Of a stretch of 9,402 nucleotides of DNA, positions 6,146-9,402 are shown piece after piece. Numbering within the stretch: position 1 is the first letter of the stretch; every line of letters starts with the position of its first letter. The stretch lies in assembly GCA_964383325.1 (NCBI GenBank), contig CAYLGY010000095.1:1-9402 (forward strand), read 5' to 3'. The position numbers and the translations under genes were made by a program. Below the pieces are notes generated by a model. It saw nothing but the letters and a program-made list of their open reading frames with translations, was not told where the DNA came from and searched no databases. Origin of the DNA: CAYLGY01 sp964383325 (GTDB lineage Bacteria > Pseudomonadota > Alphaproteobacteria > Rhizobiales > Rhizobiaceae).

Positions 6146-8500
6146 ATGCAGAAGACGACCTACACGACCGCCGGAATCGAGGGCGTGGTCGAGTTGTTGA
6201 TCGATGAATGGGGCGTGCCCCACATTTTCGCCGGCAACGCCAGCGATACCTTCTTCGCGCAAGGGTTCAACGTCGCGCGCGATCGACTCTGGCAGATCGA
6301 TCTCTGGCGCCGCAAGGGCCTGGGATTGCTTTCGGAAGTATTTGGCGAGAAATTTCTGCGCCGCGATCGCGCGGCGAGGCTGTTCCTCTACCGTGGGGAC
6401 ATGGACGCCGAATGGTCGTCCTACGGGGCGAAGGGCAAGGAGATCGTCACGTCCTTCGTCGAGGGGATCAACTGCTACATCGGTCTGATCGAGGCGGGAA
6501 AGGCAGAAATGCCGGCCGAATTCCTGTCCATGGGATACGAGCCGGCACGTTGGGCGCCGGACGATGTCGTCCGCATTCGCACCCATGGCGTCTTCGGCAA
6601 TCTCCGCGAGGAGGTTGCGCGTGCCCAGACGATTACCGCTTTCGGCGAGCGTGTCGAGGACCTCAGGAAGGTGCGCGAGCCCGCTCGCAATATCCGGATT
6701 CCGGATCGCGGGGCGCTGGAGGCGGTTACGGCGGATGTTCTGCGCGACTTCGACCTCGCCACGAAACCGATCGATTTCACGACGGAAGATACGTTGCCGC
6801 CGCCGAATTCCTTCTACAAGGATGGAAGCAACAATTGGGTCATCTCACATCGCCGCTCGGAGACGGGGCGACCTGTTCTCGCCAATGACCCCCATCGGGT
6901 GGCATCCGTCATACCGGGGCTTCGATATATCTGTCATCTGAGTTGCCCGGAATTCGACGTGATCGGCGGGGGCGAGCCCTGCATTCCCGGCGTCTCGATC
7001 GGTCACAATGGGCACATCGCTTTCGGACTGACGACCTTTTCACTGGATCAGGAAGATCTCCTTGTTCTGGAACTGAACCCCGATAACAGGAGCCAGTACC
7101 GCTGCGACGATGGCTGGCTGGAGTTGCGCGCGGTGCCAGAACTTGTCCCCGTCAAGGGAGCAGACGCATACCCGATCAATTTGCAGTTCTCCCGTTTTGG
7201 TCCGGTCCTGCTTCTCGACGAGGACCGAAACCTTGCTTTCGCCCTCAGGGCAGCCTGGCTTGAACCCGGAATGGCACCCTATCTCAAGAGCATCGATTCG
7301 ATGATGCACACCGAGGTGGAGGATTTCGTCGCTGCGCTGCATGGCTGGGGCGCACCGCCGCTGAACATGGTTTATGCCGATACGAAAGGCACAATTGGCT
7401 GGCAAGTGGTCGGAAAGGCTCCCATGCGCAATGGTTGGGACGGGATAGTACCGGTGCCTGGGAACGGGTCCCATGACTGGGTCGGATTCCGTCAGGGCGC
7501 TGAGCTTCCCCGGATCGAAAATCCTGCATCGGGCTACATCGCGACCGCGAACGAAATGAACGTGCCGCCCGAGCACATGGCGCTGGAACTCGGCTTCGAC
7601 TGGTTTGCCCCCTACCGGCGCGAACGCATCGGCGAAGTCCTTGGCGGATCGGGGAGCATTCCCTTCGAAGCATCGCCAGCCTTGCAGACTGACTGGAAGA
7701 GCATCCCGGCGGCGCGCATTCTCGGGATGCTCAGGAACTACTATCCCAACGACGATTTATGGAACGGGGCGGGGTTCGCGCTCCTGGCCGACTGGGACTT
7801 CGTGCTCGCGCCCGACTCTGCTGCCGCCTGTCTCTTCGAGGTCTGGTACCGGCGATATTTCCGGGTGGCGCTGCGACGCGCGGCGCTCTCCTCCTACGCA
7901 TCCTGCGAGGATCCGGACGCAATCTGGCCGCAGCTCATGCCTGCGGAGGAACTCCTCGCAGATGCCCGCATGGAGATCTCGATCCTCGAATCTGCCGAGA
8001 CCTTGCTGGGCTCAGATTGGCCGCAGACATTGCGGACCGTTGCGGTATCCTCCATGCAGGAAGCGCTCGAATTCCTGGCGAACCGCCTCGGGCCCGACAA
8101 GGCGCAATGGCAGTGGGGGAAGCTTCACACCGGCCGAATGAACCATCCGCTTGCTGCAACCGTCCCCGAGCTGTCGGAGCGCGGCATGCTCGGCCCGGTT
8201 CCCCGCGGTGGGAGCGGCGATACGGTCTGCGACACTGCCTACGACACCAACCATGTCCAGACTGGCGGCTCGACCTTCCGGGTGGTCGTGGATGTTGGGG
8301 CGTGGGACAATTCGTTGGCGATGAACGCCCCGGGGCAGTCCGGAGAGTTCGGAAGCCCGCACTTCGCGGATCTCTTCGAGCGCTGGGCCGCCGGTGAAAT
8401 GTTTCCGCTGCTTTATTCGCGGGACCGCATCTTGCCTCATGTACTCCAGTGGATTGAACTTCACCCGGCGGCGCAGAGGCGGCAGGGGACAGCGACATAG
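6146..8500 (+). CDS. Penicillin-acylase-family Ntn hydrolase, no signal peptide
   Basis: This is an N-terminal-nucleophile amidohydrolase of the penicillin G acylase / acyl-homoserine-lactone acylase family, 784 residues, expected to cut itself into two chains. The new N-terminus would be Ser228 in DGSNNWVIS, giving a 227-residue alpha part and a 557-residue beta chain. Counting from Ser228, the Asn of SGYIATANEMN (N469) is beta242 and R491 of YRRERI is beta264, matching the catalytic Asn241 and Arg263 of E. coli penicillin G acylase. Other family blocks are DEWGVPHIFA, GHNGHIAFGLTT, GGSGDTV and NAPGQSGEFGSPHFADL. Unlike most relatives it has no hydrophobic leader, so it should stay in the cytoplasm. 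The start is ATG at 6146 (GAGGG at 6136-6140); ATG 6143 and GTG 6140 would add one or two residues and overlap the dctM stop. As last gene of a tartrate/TRAP operon it may hydrolyse the imported conjugate; the substrate is unproven. Confidence 0.9.
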   Translation: MQKTTYTTAGIEGVVELLIDEWGVPHIFAGNASDTFFAQGFNVARDRLWQIDLWRRKGLGLLSEVFGEKFLRRDRAARLFLYRGDMDAEWSSYGAKGKEIVTSFVEGINCYIGLIEAGKAEMPAEFLSMGYEPARWAPDDVVRIRTHGVFGNLREEVARAQTITAFGERVEDLRKVREPARNIRIPDRGALEAVTADVLRDFDLATKPIDFTTEDTLPPPNSFYKDGSNNWVISHRRSETGRPVLANDPHRVASVIPGLRYICHLSCPEFDVIGGGEPCIPGVSIGHNGHIAFGLTTFSLDQEDLLVLELNPDNRSQYRCDDGWLELRAVPELVPVKGADAYPINLQFSRFGPVLLLDEDRNLAFALRAAWLEPGMAPYLKSIDSMMHTEVEDFVAALHGWGAPPLNMVYADTKGTIGWQVVGKAPMRNGWDGIVPVPGNGSHDWVGFRQGAELPRIENPASGYIATANEMNVPPEHMALELGFDWFAPYRRERIGEVLGGSGSIPFEASPALQTDWKSIPAARILGMLRNYYPNDDLWNGAGFALLADWDFVLAPDSAAACLFEVWYRRYFRVALRRAALSSYASCEDPDAIWPQLMPAEELLADARMEISILESAETLLGSDWPQTLRTVAVSSMQEALEFLANRLGPDKAQWQWGKLHTGRMNHPLAATVPELSERGMLGPVPRGGSGDTVCDTAYDTNHVQTGGSTFRVVVDVGAWDNSLAMNAPGQSGEFGSPHFADLFERWAAGEMFPLLYSRDRILPHVLQWIELHPAAQRRQGTAT

Positions 8501-8576
8501 GGGCGCACCGGACCGACGCTCTCAGCCCGTTTGCCAATCCAGCACTCGATCCGCCAAACTTCTCGTCATGGGCGTT

Positions 8577-8608
8577 GAGGCTTGCACGCCCGCTTGCGTG
8601 CGTGCCTT
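8577..8608 (+). terminator. Terminator-like hairpin after the operon
   Basis: The core stem is GCACGC (8584-8589) against GCGTGC (8596-8601) with a six-base loop CCGCTT. It is prolonged by a T-G pair, one T-T mismatch and GAGGC (8577-8581) against GCCTT (8604-8608). A short pyrimidine stretch TTCT follows at 8607-8610. It lies about 77 bases after the acylase stop and before the phoR-like gene, so it probably ends the operon, although the T tract is short. Confidence 0.55.
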
Positions 8609-8610
8609 CT

Positions 8611-8642
8611 AAGGTGCATGTCCGTCTGGGGTGAAAGGTGCA
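8611..8642 (+). repeat. Two AAGGTGCA direct repeats upstream of the phoR-like gene
   Basis: AAGGTGCA occurs at 8611-8618 and again at 8635-8642, 24 bases apart start to start, just before the kinase gene. The rest of the 154-base gap 8501-8654 holds the hairpin at 8577-8608 and no recognisable Pho box or promoter. The repeats may be chance; a regulatory role is not shown. Confidence 0.3.
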
Positions 8643-8654
8643 CCGGAGGTTGCC

Positions 8655-9402
8655 ATGTTCGACAGGCGGACCCTACGCATACTGGATGGCCTTGCCGAGA
8701 GTGTCTTCATCGTCAATGGCCGACGACAGGTTCTTTACGCCAATCCGGCAGCGATCCGGACGTTCGGGCGCGATGCGGCCGGTCGCGACCTGGTCGTGGC
8801 AATCCGCCATCCCGAATGTCTGAGTGCCGTCAACGCAGTGCTCGCCGGCGCCGAAGAATCCCACATTACCATCTCCACCGAGACGCCGATGCGGGCGAGT
8901 TTCGCAATTTCCGTGCTTCGCCTTGAATCCGCCGACCCTGAAGGACCACGCGCCTCGATCAGTCTCAACGACATTTCCCATATCCGGGAAGCCGAGCAGA
9001 TGCGCAGTGACTTCGTCGCCAATGTCAGCCATGAATTGCGCTCGCCTCTCACGACGCTTGCCGGATTCATCGAGACGCTGCGCGGCCCGGCAAAGGGAGA
9101 CGACGAGGCGCAAGAACGCTTTCTCGGCCTCATGGCGGGCGAGGCCGAGCGGATGAAGCGCTTGATCCAGGACCTTCTGTCCCTGTCGCGGGTCGAGGCG
9201 AACCAGCGGATCCGCCCCCGCGATCGTGTCGACCTGAGCGCAATTGCCCGCCGGGTCGTCACCTCGCTCGCAAACATGGCTAGAGCCGAAAACCGCAGCA
9301 TCCACCTTGAAAGTCCCGACAGATTGCCCGCGATCACCGGCAATGAGGACGAGCTTGTGCAGGTTTTTCACAATCTCATCGAGAATGCGGTCAAGTATGG
9401 CG
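8655..9402 (+). CDS. phoR: PhoR-type sensor histidine kinase, 3' end outside the window
   Basis: This is the N-terminal 249 codons of a two-component sensor kinase that resembles alphaproteobacterial PhoR, which controls the phosphate-starvation response by phosphorylating PhoB. Residues of about 8-112 form a PAS-like sensor part (LDGLAESVFIVNG, then YANPAA). The HisKA dimerisation domain follows, with FVANVSHELRSPLTTL carrying the phosphorylated H126 and then LIQDLLSLSRVE. The ATP-binding domain begins near residue 225, and the N box HNLIENAVKYG (about 239-249) lies exactly at the window edge. The start is ATG at 8655, five bases after GGAGG (8645-8649). An in-frame TAA at 8610 rules out a longer N-terminus with membrane helices, so the kinase appears soluble, as I recall for Rhodobacterales PhoR. 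Expected downstream neighbours are pst genes, phoU and phoB. The PhoR assignment rests on resemblance; a generic PAS kinase is the alternative. Confidence 0.83.
   Translation, partial: MFDRRTLRILDGLAESVFIVNGRRQVLYANPAAIRTFGRDAAGRDLVVAIRHPECLSAVNAVLAGAEESHITISTETPMRASFAISVLRLESADPEGPRASISLNDISHIREAEQMRSDFVANVSHELRSPLTTLAGFIETLRGPAKGDDEAQERFLGLMAGEAERMKRLIQDLLSLSRVEANQRIRPRDRVDLSAIARRVVTSLANMARAENRSIHLESPDRLPAITGNEDELVQVFHNLIENAVKYG

Noticed and set aside
8673..9371. A 232-codon minus-strand frame opposite the phoR-like gene
   Set aside because: The plus-strand frame carries an H box and an N box and a ribosome site; the antisense product has no recognisable features.

Overview
The window looks like a piece of a GC-rich alphaproteobacterial chromosome. 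The evidence is the strong similarity of one protein to the D-tartrate dehydratase of Bradyrhizobium, the alphaproteobacterial style of the PhoR-like kinase at the right edge (a PAS-like part with no membrane anchor, as I recall for Rhodobacterales), and the codon use. A Rhodobacterales-like host is a guess; the order and genus cannot be fixed from this window.

Layout: (1) positions 2-961, plus strand, the 3' part of an amidohydrolase related to the N-terminal domain of FluG, whose beginning lies outside the window. (2) 1049-1954, minus strand, a LysR-family regulator converging on gene 1. (3) 1955-2054, a divergent control region with a perfect 15-bp LysR-type dyad (T-N11-A). (4) 2055-8500, plus strand, a compact five-gene operon: D-tartrate dehydratase of the enolase superfamily, a tripartite TRAP transporter (DctP, DctQ, DctM), and a penicillin-acylase-family Ntn hydrolase without a signal peptide. 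DctQ/DctM overlap, and DctM and the acylase are abutted or overlapped; a strong hairpin sits between dctP and dctQ. (5) 8501-8654, a non-coding junction with a terminator-like hairpin. (6) 8655 to the window end, the 5' part of a PhoR-type histidine kinase that continues past the edge.

How it works together (inference): the LysR protein senses the substrate or a product and activates the divergent operon. The TRAP system imports a carboxylate, probably tartrate or a tartrate-like or tartrate-conjugated acid. The acylase would cut an amide (or related acyl) bond in the cytoplasm, and the dehydratase would turn D-tartrate into oxaloacetate for the TCA cycle. A tartrate dehydratase and TRAP carrier locked in one operon with a cytoplasmic Ntn acylase is the most unusual part of the window and suggests use of a conjugated tartrate rather than the free acid only. 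The phoR-like gene is probably a separate core transcription unit. No RNA gene, insertion sequence, CRISPR array or other mobile element was seen, and no stretch longer than about 155 bases lacks a gene.
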